Assembly: GCF_043290135.1 (NCBI RefSeq)
Contig: NC_134707.1
Location: 84,276,447-84,340,446 of the forward strand
Reading direction: 5' to 3'
Source: Rhipicephalus microplus
Taxonomy: Eukaryota > Arthropoda > Arachnida > Ixodida > Ixodidae
DNA length: 64,000 nucleotides
The notes beneath the pieces were generated by a model that searched no databases, was not told the origin of the DNA, and saw only the letters and a list, made by a program, of their open reading frames with translations. Position 1 is the stretch's first letter. Each line of letters begins with the position of its first letter. This document shows positions 1-9,686 of this stretch, piece by piece. The position numbers and the translations under genes were made by a program.

Positions 1-2067
1 TGTGCATGCGGCAAATCCCAAACGGCGTTATTGAGGTTGTCGAAATTTTCGTCGATTGGTATTAACGTCGATATGTGACTTCAACGGCATGCCAACTTTT
101 CACAGCGCATAAAGATTTCATGATGCAGAATAATGACAGCGCTAACGAGAACGTACAGCATTTATGATTGTCTTTTACAATATTCAGTTTTGCTAAGGTT
201 TTGCATCACTAAAGAAATCTGAAAGATTTGGGTCATTCCTCCTCCAATTGTTCTGTCAATATGTAAACTGCTCGCTTGATGGTGCGCTTATAAAATAGTA
301 CGTTCAGCGCAGAGGTGAAGCAAGTGACGCAGTGATGTGGGCAGATTTTTTTTTTTTTTTTTTTTAGGCGTGCGGGGAGGGGGGTCCGCTTATCTGAATA
401 GGCCGGGCAAGCGAATATGGTCGTCAATTTGGGCTCCCTACGCCCGGCCTAAAAAAATTCTGTGCGCAACCGCCTGGCTATGCCAGTGAAGTGATGCGAC
501 AATGATTTGTTAACTTACTGATTTACATACACTTTACATCTCTAAAAAATGCGGCCCAAGGCCCCAACACTCAGCCGTTAACATTACATAAAGCCAATGG
601 TAGAAAAGTGCCAGTATGAATGCAGCTACAACCCCGCCCCAATGTTTTTTCAAGCGAGGTAGTGTTGCGGAAATGAAGTTTTAACTGCAAAAGTACACTG
701 GCACTGCAGTGGTGACAGGGGAAGCAAGAGGGTATGCAGGCGGTAATAGAGGTAATTTAGTCCGATACGGCTAGCAATGGATACGGTGAATAAGAGCAAA
801 TCATTTCTCTTTCAATAGCGCAACCACTAAACAATGTATTGTAAGAGCATTAAATGTTGCTGGAAATGCCACTCACCTGCACGCTGATGCATGCACAGTC
901 CTTTGTCCGACGAGCGAACAGGCTTGCAGATAGCTGAAGACGTGTTTACGATGTGTTTGTTCCACCCAGCAGCAAAATCCACAACTACTTCGCGCTCCAT
1001 AAAGATAAATATACACTAACCTTCATCACGAATAAGTAGAAACGCAAATCTGCGACACACACACACGATCAAAACATAGCTTACAAGCTCGCACGTCCAT
1101 GTGCTCGCCAACCACAGACCATATGAAAATGAGTAAGTAGTGCGAACGCGAACCTAGTTGCGCCGAAAAAAAAAAAACGTCGAGCAGTGGCAGCACAGGC
1201 GTCAGCGCAATAATTTCAGTGTGTTCTCCTAATACAATTATAAAAAAAACTGAGGTACACTAAAACTCATAAATAAATATAAAAAGTTGAGTGTAATTTT
1301 TATTTAGTGCTAGTCAACATAAACACTGAATAAAAATTACTTTGTAACTTACATCGTTTGCTACGCTAGCGCCACATTTGTCGTGCGGGCGCAGATGGCG
1401 CAGATTTGTCATTCTGCCCTCAAACTACACGGTGAAGCGTGCTACTAAGTATATGGCTGATGAGAAGCGCGTCTGGGTACGCTTTTTTTTTTTCTTCTCC
1501 GATATATCTGGCCGGGGGGGGGGGGGGGGGGGGGCTCCTTATGCACGTGTTTCGGTGCTTGATCGACTTTGACGCCCTTACTTCGCGGACGAACGGCGTG
1601 TCTAGGCTTTTTTTATCGTTGTTTTGCACGTGTTTCGGTGTTCGGTCCGCTTTGACGTGCCAACTCTCCATTCTGCTGCTGCGTGTGTTAGGTACTTGCC
1701 GTAGCTGTATTCTCAGGCCTTCTGTGTTCAGCCAGCGCTGCTATCTTATTATCTGCGGATGCTAAAATAAATCACTGTTTTGGTTTGGTGAAGTTTGGCA
1801 CACAGAACAAACAATATTCTGGCCCATGATTATCAATGTGGGCGGCATGCATATTTGTGTGCGGTGTCCTGCCGGGGAGTAACCGTTGCGTGACGAGAGC
1901 ATTTACAGCGGTTCCTCCTTCCGTTGCTCCCTTACAAACTTAAGATGAATACAGTTGCTCCCCCCTTCTCGAACAAGTCGGCCATCTTGTTCCGCTTGGT
2001 CTTTTAGGAGAGTAACAGTAGGTCTGAAGGAGTAAAAACAGCCGTTGCTCCCATTTTGGCCATTTTT
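1..2067. other. Non-coding repeat-rich flank, no gene recognised
   Basis: I see no reading frame with recognisable domains or consistent codon structure here. The stretch holds a 20-base T run (346-365), a G run of about 21 bases (1514-1534), A/T-rich patches near 1,215-1,345 and a small hairpin described separately. The reading frames around 1,380-1,765 are produced by the T and G homopolymers and are not proteins. The rightmost part (about 1,900-2,067) has repeated GTTGCTCCC-like motifs and leads into a transposon-like terminus at 2,068-2,078. Confidence 0.6.
1293..1340. repeat. AT-rich hairpin (inverted repeat)
   Basis: GTAATTTTTATTTAGTG at 1293-1309 is followed 14 bases later by CACTGAATAAAAATTAC at 1324-1340. 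The 17-bp arms have one mismatch. It may be the core of a small foldback element, but no target-site duplication was identified. Confidence 0.55.
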
Positions 2068-2078
2068 GGCTTAGAGTG
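2068..2078. mobile_element. Solo right terminus like the TA-flanked DNA transposon
   Basis: GGCTTAGAGTG at 2068-2078 equals the right terminus of the element at 3,637-5,352. The matching left terminus was not found upstream in the window, and the following bases are TG where TA is expected. This terminus sits exactly where sequence of the 3.3-kb unit family begins (about 2,079), so it probably marks an old insertion or rearrangement that removed the upstream part of copy A, including its promoter. Confidence 0.5.
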
Positions 2079-2157
2079 TGGCTTGGGCATCGAACGCACA
2101 TAGCTACTTTGGGAGAAAAAAAAGTATTGCTTCCCGTAAGTACACCGCTTTATCGTC

Positions 2158-2625
2158 ATGCCCGTCAACCGTGTCCCGACTATTGACGATCTTATTTCGC
2201 AGGCTCAAGGGAAAATGCAAAACACCTCGAGCATGCTTCGCTACGTCTTGCTCGCGGAGATTCTGAAGATATGGGTCCCGTGTGACGATTTCTCAAGCGA
2301 TCATTCATCAAGCGATGGCTCGTCCATTGAAGATTCATGGAGCAATGACTCGTCGACTGACGATGGTGCGGGTTCGGCACCTGCTGTTTCTCGTGCTGAT
2401 TTCAAGGTAGTTAATGAGGAGACGTCTACTGGACGTGATACCGCCTGTAAGGTTTTACTGTCTGTTTCAGATGATGACGCCGGACCACCCTGCAGGCGTC
2501 GCAGACTGGACAACTTCCCTGGCGAGTGGCGAGGTGACACGGACGATTTGAATACCCTGGAGCCCAGACCAGGACCGAGCGGCTTTCAGGATAACTCCTC
2601 GGAAGAAGACGACGGTGACGTCTAG
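2158..2625 (+). CDS. Acidic Ser/Asp-rich nuclear-type protein of the 3.3-kb unit, copy A
   Basis: A 155-residue ORF of unknown function. It starts at ATG in the context GTCATGCCCGTCAAC, which is conserved in the other copies. A mostly uncharged N-terminal third contains the conserved LLRYVLLAE-type segment. Next come a Ser/Asp/Glu-rich block with SSD-type repeats (about residues 42-69), a linker, a DDDAGPPC-R-R-R-L basic cluster resembling a nuclear localisation signal (about 105-117), an EPRPGPSG motif and an acidic tail ending GDV. After the TAG, the same frame stays open for about 36 codons and ends in LYEV, matching the natural C-terminus of copy B, so the TAG looks like a derived early stop. 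Copy A lacks the upstream promoter block because unit homology begins only near 2,079. It is probably a relic or dependent on a foreign promoter. No family recognised. Confidence 0.6.
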   Translation: MPVNRVPTIDDLISQAQGKMQNTSSMLRYVLLAEILKIWVPCDDFSSDHSSSDGSSIEDSWSNDSSTDDGAGSAPAVSRADFKVVNEETSTGRDTACKVLLSVSDDDAGPPCRRRRLDNFPGEWRGDTDDLNTLEPRPGPSGFQDNSSEEDDGDV

Positions 2626-3634
2626 CCAGTACGCGGGGCGCCCTTAGCCATTTGGCTGGATGTTGACTGGGAGGTCTTTGAAGAGCCACTTCAAGATCCA
2701 GATCATTCTTTTCTTTACGAAGTTTAGTGTTCTTTTGTTGCATGTCTTTGCATGATGCGTCTTTTGATCTGTTTTTTTGAATAAAATGTATTTCTTGTGG
2801 CACGAAATGTTCTAAATAAACGATTAGGCCTATTGTACAACGAGTATATAGCAATACAGACGACATTATACAGGTACGACATTACCCTCAAGAAACACTT
2901 CAGAGAACACAGACTTGCGGGCTGCTAGATGGAGGCGTAAAATGCATCATTCATGACATCAGATATACAGTTAACACCGAAAATGAAAAATAGAGGTCAG
3001 GACCTGAGGTATTGAGATCAAGTCCCGACCACAATAAAAGAAAAAAAAAACAGATTCAGAACTATGCAGGCCCTCTCCACCTTTGTTCATCTTGACGGGG
3101 GGGGGGGGGGAATGGGCGCAATCGACTACTATATTTATTGTCAAGTGGTCTCGCCACTGTTCCCCGAGAGGCCAGTAAGCTTACGTTGGTGCTCCGTTTT
3201 ACAGTGAAAGCTGTGTATAACTTGAAAAATTTGTATAGCGGTGGTGTCACAAGTGGTTTCCACTGGCTTTTTTATCAGAGGTTAAGGGAATGACGTTACC
3301 GTGCAGGAAACCTTTGTTGCGGACAGCGCGTTATAGTTTAGCCATACAGCATTTACATGCCCCAGACCGGATGGTGGCACGACCTATCAAAGTGTTGATA
3401 AGTAAGAACAGTGAGAAGGATATTAAAACGAGAATGTCGGCCTGTGTTACCGCGCGAAGCAGTGTTACGCGTTTCTTTTAGTAATAATGAAAGTAAGTAA
3501 ATACGAACAAGGCACCAAACGCGAAAAACTCCATGTTTCCGATTTGTTTACATTAATGTTTTAGTTAGGCCTAAACAAGTTAGAAATGGGAAGCTATCTC
3601 AAAGACTACGCCAACTTATTTGTACGCTCGGTCG
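2626..3634 (+). other. 3' flank of copy A: polyA signal and unit spacer
   Basis: This stretch is non-coding. AATAAA at 2780-2785 lies about 155 bases after the early stop and about 55 bases after the distal LYEV stop. It is followed by the A-rich tract and poly-G run (about 3,099-3,110) seen in every unit. Compared with the array units, this copy lacks about 75 bp near 3,280, so it carries only the right arm of the conserved hairpin. The unit is interrupted at 3,635 by a DNA transposon and resumes at 5,353. Confidence 0.6.
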
Positions 3635-3636
3635 TA

Positions 3637-3951
3637 CACTCTAAGCCGAAAAGGACTAAAGTGGGGTATGCCATTGGTCCTTCAGGGGTCTAAATGCGCT
3701 GCCACAGATTTTGAACCAATTTTACACTAACTGCGGGTGTAACTGCAAGGGTTCAACTGTTACCCCAAGCACTTACTCCACTTGGTTTAAATGTTGGTCG
3801 CAGTAGAATGCTCCAGCGAGAATAACAGTTGAACCGTCTGGACCAATGGCAATAAAAATGGCGACACTACGTTTGTGGAGTATATTGAATGTTTATTCCA
3901 ATTTAATCAGCATTGAGAAACATAGCGTGTTATTCATGGAACACACACACA

Positions 3952-3993
<42 letters not shown>

Positions 3994-5352
3994 CGCACTA
4001 TTATTTCAAAGTAAAACACCGCAAACACTGACTTCCCGCGCTATACTACGAGAACAGACTATCGGGTACATATAGCACAGTATTTTCACCTCCCATCTAG
4101 TGCCAGTGGGCGACTTTTACTCGGCTTAAAAAAACAATTAACATTGATACCGTAACGCGAAAATTCACATGGGCTAATTCGTAGCACCGATGCGCACCGA
4201 TCTTTTAATATGGATCCATCTAATCTTCAACATGCCTCCAGCCCGAGACTACGAATTATCAGCTGGCATTCGATCATGTCGGCCGAACCAGCGTTCGCAG
4301 TGCTGGCGCGCGAGTCCGCAAACACAAACATAGCAGCGGCGCTTATGTGGGAAAGCCGGCAAAGAAGCCAGGCGCCCCGCCGATGCCATACCGTGTCGGC
4401 TTGCCGATGGCGTCACTAGGCTTACGACGAGTACGGCAAAACGACCACCGGTGATCGCAACATGCGGCTCGCGTGGAAATTTCGTCGTCGTTATTTTATT
4501 GTCACAAATGAACAATAGGCAAGTGTCCCATGTTCGTGGTGTCTTACCGGGTGATGTAGATATCTGTATACTTACAGCGACGAGACCGTTCGCAGGTACG
4601 GTTCTTTCATCGTGCTGGTATGTCGCTCCCTGTGTACCGCCGGCCACACAATTAGTCGTATCCGCGATCGCCTACACGCTGGATTTTTGATGACAATTGT
4701 CGCATGGAGAAAAAGACATAAGTTTGTCTGAGCTACATTTTTTGTGAATTCGTACGCGACGTTTCCTTAGCTTGTGCCGGCAATGCACTCACACCGGCAG
4801 CCAGCTTGATACCGATGACGTACGAAGCCTACTTTTTCTATATATCGCTTTGAAGTTGTGGTCACTGTGTGGGTACACGACCGCTGATGAACAGCTTACT
4901 TATATTAGCGTTGTCAGTGTTCATCGTAGTTCGAACTAATTCAGAACCTTGAAGCGAGTTATCCGCATTGCCTGTGTTCGGCAGTTTTCACTTGGTTTCG
5001 GCCCGCCCGTGCCGGCATGGTGAAAACGCGAGGGCGCTTGTTGTGTGCACTGACTGCATGTTGTACTACTTGCCTCTAATAACATCTTCTATTCGTTTCA
5101 TATTGCTTCGCTTTCACAGTGGCGTATAGCCTATATAAATTGTTTTCATGATCGCCGACCACGCCGAGCATTGCAGTGCAGCATCGACAGGAGGCGATCG
5201 CGGCGCAGTTGCCCTCCCCGTTGGTCTCTTCATTGCCAGGCGTTTGCGCACGACACGAACTGCCACGCATTTAGTCCCTGTTGGATGAACCGTTCGTCCG
5301 TTGGTTTAACGACTGCAGTTAGTCCAACTTTGCCAAATTATGGCTTAGAGTG
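3637..5352. mobile_element. TA-flanked DNA transposon, non-autonomous (Tc1/mariner-type insertion)
   Basis: The empty site is readable from sister units (GGTCGTAGAAGC). Here GGTCGTA is followed by CACTCTAAGCC, and the element ends GGCTTAGAGTG before TAGAAGC. That gives an 11-bp perfect terminal inverted repeat and a TA duplication (3635-3636 and 5353-5354), the hallmark of Tc1/mariner integration. The 1,716-bp interior shows no transposase motif in any frame, so the copy is non-autonomous or fully decayed. It contains the TA microsatellite at 3954-3989. Confidence 0.75.
3954..3989. repeat. (TA)n microsatellite
   Basis: A run of about 18 TA units preceded by a short CA run (3941-3952). It explains the spurious YIYIYI reading frame here. 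Confidence 0.9.
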
Positions 5353-5621
5353 TAGAAGCTAACTTAAGGCAAGCGAAGTCACTTTAAACAGTCTTTTGCT
5401 GCAAACAAAGTGAATCTTTGAACAACGTCACTTAAAGCGGGCATCCGAGAGCGCCACCATGTTTGACGTTAAATAGCGCACGTACAGTAAGCGGTACGGG
5501 TAACGTATACGTATCTGCGCATGCACACTTCACGCTACGCACAGGGTACACTTTCTGTTTGATAGACAGTTATAGTAGCCGAGCGTGTTCGAGAGCTTCT
5601 CCTGAAACCTTCCACACGGGT

Positions 5622-6120
5622 ATGCCACGGACAACTCGAGAAGAATGCCGGAAGTAAGAACGTGAAACAGCTCGCATTCGCCGGGCTGATGGTGCAGTAA
5701 GGGCACAAAAACAGGCCCGGGAGGCCGAGTTCTGGCAGCAACTGCGTACGGATGATCCAGAAACCTTCGAAGCAGTGCTAAATTACCAACGGGAATGTAG
5801 GTGCTGGGGACTGGCAGATCCTGCACACTACGCCGCCAAGTTCATTCGCGATGTCAATCGTTGGCACCGATGTTGCACCGTCTACGTGGTGCATGAGTGC
5901 GGAACCCAGCTTTCGGCGGGTGTTTTTGCAGTGGTTCCTTGGCTCTGGCTGCGACGCCTGTGACCACCTGTGGTTTGAGAACCGCCACTATGATTCCCAC
6001 ACTGCGAAACGCGCTTAACCCATCATTACACTCCTCCATGACCGTCCTCATACGAGGCCCAACGTGCAGCATGTGCAATAAAGGCTGGTAAACCTACGCC
6101 GAACGTGCGTCTAACCACAT
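5622..6120 (+). pseudogene. Remnant of a Helitron-associated (DUF6570-like) protein N-terminus
   Basis: From ATG 5622 one frame reads about 100 residues with a single TAA at 5655-5657. It is rich in Arg/Glu/Ala (ARIRRADGAVRAQKQAREAE) and continues to a VVHECG segment near 5,885-5,905. A neighbouring frame then gives GCDACDHLWFENRHY (about 5,945-5,990) and, further on, a second CxxC (CSMC). A CDxCDxLWF motif followed by a second Cys pair is typical of the Cys-rich region in Helitron-associated proteins of arthropods, which is the basis for the guess. The frame is broken at least twice. Homologous but further decayed segments occur in every array unit (for example from 38,360, 49,319, 52,637, 56,596, 59,883 and 63,170). 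Confidence 0.4.
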
Positions 6121-7170
6121 GAGAGCACGAAACTGTGACCAATAATTGTGAAAGTATTCAGTGTCACGAGAGGTTGAACACGGATAGAAACACAAGGGCT
6201 GAACGTCCAGCTCTAGAACTGAGTTCTTGGGCGGTGATGTTAATGGGGTTTGACCATGCTCTGCTGCCGCAAAGAATACATGGCCTTTTTGAGATGCGCT
6301 AGTGTCAGATTTACACGTCATTTTAAACACTGCATTCTTTATGTCGTACATTTGAAGAAAAGGTGTGGTAAGATATTCGCCTCTGGCTTTCGTTTTATTT
6401 CCCTAGGCAAAACGAAAAGATGTCAGATGAAACCGCCAGTTCTACGCGGAAACAGCACAGTCACAACGAAATTGTGAGGAGCAGCATTTCAGAGCTTTTG
6501 TTATACACTATTTCAGTAATTGCTATACGAACACACTTGCAAGGTGCCAGTTACGCCAACATCATCATAATTGCTATGCGGTATGGAGGCATTGACTATA
6601 CAGCATTTTTTGAAGAAGCATGGTACCCGCTACATACTTGGAAGTAACCTTGCGCAATCTTTGTGCTGTGGCTGACGACGTGGAAGATTTATGCTTGAAG
6701 ATGTCATAATCAACGTTACTAGATTCTTATAGTTACGTTGGTCATAATTGGGTGGATAAATCTATGACCCACTGGTCCCGCAATGCGCATTGTGTTACGT
6801 CGTTATCTGTTGCTTTGGTGTTCTAAGAAGTTTTATAACTCATAATAACTCGATTCGTTTCCCGGACTCAGGCTCGATTTCCTTGTGTCCTTGGTGTTCT
6901 TCATTTACCAGGATATAAAGGTGAAATTGTTATTTCAAAAAACGCGACGAAAAGTCGACGGTTTCCTTACATACCGGTCATTGGCAGAAAGAAGAAAAAA
7001 GAGACATTCTCCAAGAATGGGCAGCTGAAGCGAAAATTCTCCATTGTCATCGTGAGCATCAGCAGCGGCGCCGCTTGGGGCTGGGCAAGGCCGACAGTAT
7101 GCTAGCAACGCCATTTTGCTTCGGTTAGCTTCGTCATTCTGCTGTCTTATGTTTTCTATTTCCTTCAGAA
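6121..7170. other. Spacer between Helitron-like remnant and pogo transposase
   Basis: No intact gene. About 6,290-6,470 is homologous to the N-terminal half of the chimeric ORF seen in array units (RFTRHFKHCIL-type segment). About 6,480-7,130 is shared with copy C (17,100-17,740) but absent from all array units because of their internal deletion. The cut point of that deletion is near 6,461. Confidence 0.55.
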
Positions 7171-8515
7171 ATGACTGGTAGTGGACGGCAGTTCACGATA
7201 CACTTTAAGAAAGAAGTTATCGAGTAAACTTAAACGCACGCTGGCATCCAGGTTACCGTGCGGAAATTCGGTGCATGGGAGAAAAGCGTCTGACACGCGA
7301 GGAGGCAAAAACAGCTCATCTCTTCTTGCAGCAACCAAAAAAGAAAGGTTCATTGCGTGGACAGACTGCAGTGTACCCCGTAGTGGCAATGCTACTTGCC
7401 TAATTTGTCCGCGAGCTGCGAGCAAGGTCGCCACCCGCAACAGCGAAGTGCATCCGTGTGAAACATCTCGAGATAGCGCGCGACTCTAGGCTCATGAGGG
7501 TGCAATTCAAGGACTCGTCATCGCGGGCGCGCCGATTTATGAAGCGGGAAGACTTTGCACTGAGTGGCGTACCTCCGTGTGCCAAAAACTTCCCGAAAAT
7601 TTTGATAAAGAGCTGGTCGAGTATCAGCGCTTCGTCGACAGCGTTGCTACATGGGCAACAGTGACCAAACTCCGATCTGGTTCGCTATGCCTTCGACCGC
7701 TAAGGCATACAATCAAGGGAAGCTCTTGATAACGGGAATTCACATTCATGCTTACGTGCACAGCTGATCGAATGAAGCTACCACCTTTTATCATTTTCAA
7801 ACTAAAAAGGCCAACTGAAAGAAGACCTTCGCCGAGATGTTATTGTAACAGAGAACGAAAAAAGGATTCTTGAATCACCCCCGTATTCACAAACGCTCGT
7901 GGACTCGACTTTCACCCTTCACTTGACAGAGTTGAGCACTGCGCCACCACTCGGCTGAAAATGGCGCTGTGCTAATCAAGAATCGCAGCAGATTATCGCT
8001 GATGCGCAGTGACTTGTCGCAACTAGTGACGACGCTCCCATCGGCTTTCTCAAGTAAAGGTGGAGCGTTGAGTGAAGGGACGTTCTAGAATACGGGGGAT
8101 CAGTCTCTCATGCTTGAGAGGATCGGGATCATGTGGAACCGGTGACCCAGTGCGCTTTTATAGCGACCGAGCATGTTGGTGCTCAACTCATCTAGAGGCC
8201 ACCTCTCGGCCAATTCAAACGGAGCTCTGTACGATGGCCAGAAGCACCTTGTCGTGATCTCTAAGAGACTAACATCAATTATCCAGCCTCTGTACGTAGT
8301 GCCCAATAGCACCTTCCGAGATTGCGTGCGCCAACTCTACAATAAGTGGATGCTGAGCGCCTATACGACGTCCACCGCCCCGCGACAGTTTTTGGTTGAG
8401 TGTCGTCAGCAAGGGAATCTTTCACGGAAGATATGGTGCGCAAGTCTTTTCGCAAAGCTGCATCAGCAACGCATTGGATAGAATGCAGGTCGATGCACTG
8501 TGGGACGTAACTGTA
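7171..8515 (+). pseudogene. pogo/Tigger-type (CENP-B HTH plus DDE) transposase, decayed, copy B
   Basis: The start MTGSGRQFTIHFKKEVIE leads into a CENP-B/pogo helix-turn-helix region with CQVTVREFGVSEKS-like spacing, best read by comparison with copy C. Fragments follow in several frames: an FMKR segment, then KLVEYQRF, GNSDQTPIWF (the first catalytic Asp region), then LVLNSSRGHLS at about 8,175, LTSIIQPLYVV and RDCVRQLYNKWM. The pogo second catalytic Asp (LVLD-FRGHL) is Asn here (codon 8185-8187). There are multiple stops and frameshifts, and a MITE at 7,878-8,098. The protein would have cut and joined transposon ends; this copy cannot. It ends near the DALWDVT-type tail at about 8,510. Confidence 0.75.
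7878..8098. mobile_element. 221-bp MITE with CCCCCGTATTC termini
   Basis: The element begins CCCCCGTATTC and ends GAATACGGGGG (11-bp perfect inverted termini). It is flanked by ATCA at 7874-7877 and 8099-8102. Copy C near 18,490 shows uninterrupted sequence at the equivalent place. It has no coding capacity. The superfamily is uncertain; a 4-bp duplication does not fit Tc1/mariner (TA) or hAT (8 bp). Confidence 0.8.
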
Positions 8516-9012
8516 TAGAGAGGAATAGACGTCGTCACTCTCAAGTTTAAACAAGACTCAGTGACAGCACTTTGTGGCTTCCCGGCGTTCAACTAGGTGA
8601 AAGTTTTCAAAATAAAAACAAACGTCATATTGCAGCTAGTTGTCCCACGTATTTATCAAGGTAAGGGTGCACCATAATATTTTGGAATTCTTCAATACAT
8701 ACCCTATATTTGAAATCTAATAACGGACGCAGATTCTTAGCGAATGCACGGACGCGAAAAAAAAAGTGGCTGCCAACTCAGTTTAACACCCCAGCATGAT
8801 GGCTGATTTGTTTCGCCAATTTCAATTTTGTGAGGTAAGTGTATCGCTGCCGTGGCGTTTTGGAAAGGCTGACTCATTATAGACTCGCTCAATTGTGTCT
8901 GGCGCTGCTGTATCATGTGGTAAAAAAACGGTTAGCTAGAATAATATCTGTTTTGGGGTTGAAAGGGAGCGTCCTACACTGACAACTGCATGCACGAGTC
9001 GCATGTTGTCGT
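8516..9012 (+). other. Unit spacer downstream of the pogo remnant
   Basis: Non-coding. It is colinear with the segment between the pogo fragment and the promoter in all array units (landmarks: an A run followed by AGTGGCTGCCAACTCAGTTT, then GATGGCTGATTTGTTTCGCC). Short frames over the second landmark are not open in any copy. Confidence 0.5.
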
Positions 9013-9420
9013 TTGGTGGTGGTGGTAGTGGTTACAAGATAAGAAAAGGCACCTAATTTCTGCAACCCGGTCGGGAGTACAGCGTTTGGTGGTGGTGGTG
9101 GTAGTGGTTAGAATGAAGAGGAAAAAGGCACCTAATTTCCGTCTGCCTTCAGGCGACACGGCGCAGTGCCTTATAGGAGTGGGGGGAAGGAGGGATAAAA
9201 ATAATAGAAGGAAAATAGACGGAGAAGAAGGCAGGCAAGCAGCGGAAAAAAGAAGGAGATAGGAAAGTGGGGATTCGGTCGAAGCAGTCCAAGGGCGGGG
9301 CGCCACAATGCGAGAGCTGAATGGCGTCAGGAGACCGCGGAGGGCGAACCAGTCGGCGGGAGCTACGCTGATGCCGGAGATCGTGAGGGCACAGCCGTCC
9401 AGCTTGAAATCCTGTGAGTG
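9013..9420 (-). mobile_element. Two 5'-truncated LINE 3' ends in tandem
   Basis: GGTGGTGGTAGTGGTTA followed by AAAAGGCACCTAATTTCTGC (9,013-9,075) is the reverse complement of the 3' end of the LINE at 41,304-48,463. A second, longer copy of the same type of 3' end begins near 9,085 (GGTGGTAGTGGTTAGAATG, then AAAGGCACCTAATTTCC) and runs to about 9,412. Only 3' UTR is present, as expected for strongly 5'-truncated LINE insertions. Unit sequence resumes near 9,422 (TTTGCTGCGCCAG). Confidence 0.7.
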
Positions 9421-9545
9421 AATCTTTGCTGCGCCAGCGTGACTGCAGCACCAGCCTTTCCAGTGGTTGCCCTCACCAGAAATTGTTTGGCCAACCAGCT
9501 CCTGTTCCGACAGCGAGAGTGAGCCTCATTGGCGGGCGCTGCTGG

Positions 9546-9598
9546 TGACGTCACTGCTTGAGTGAAAGGAGAGAGAGAGACAAGAGCTCAGTCTTCAG
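9546..9598 (+). promoter_or_regulatory. CRE plus twin initiator promoter block, copy B
   Basis: Palindromic TGACGTCA at 9546-9553 is followed 40 bases later by TCAGTC at 9586-9591 and again at 9593-9598, a match to arthropod initiators. An ATTGG (inverted CCAAT) plus GGCGGG GC-box lies just upstream (about 9,529-9,538). No TATA box is seen at the usual distance. The ATG of the acidic ORF lies about 100 bases downstream. Confidence 0.6.
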
Positions 9599-9686
9599 TC
9601 GGCTGCAGACTTCAGCGTGGAAAGCACGTGTGCTGCGTTGGTGCGAAAAAAAAGGAACGCTCCCCTGAGTACACTGCTTTACTGTC

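Noticed and set aside
1439..1765. 108-residue frame across the poly-G run
   Set aside because: Depends on a homopolymer of about 21 G and a T run; the frame is arbitrary with respect to run length.
4249..4690. Overlapping frames inside the TA-flanked transposon as a possible cargo gene
   Set aside because: Open on both strands without motifs or splice logic. Too weak to call.
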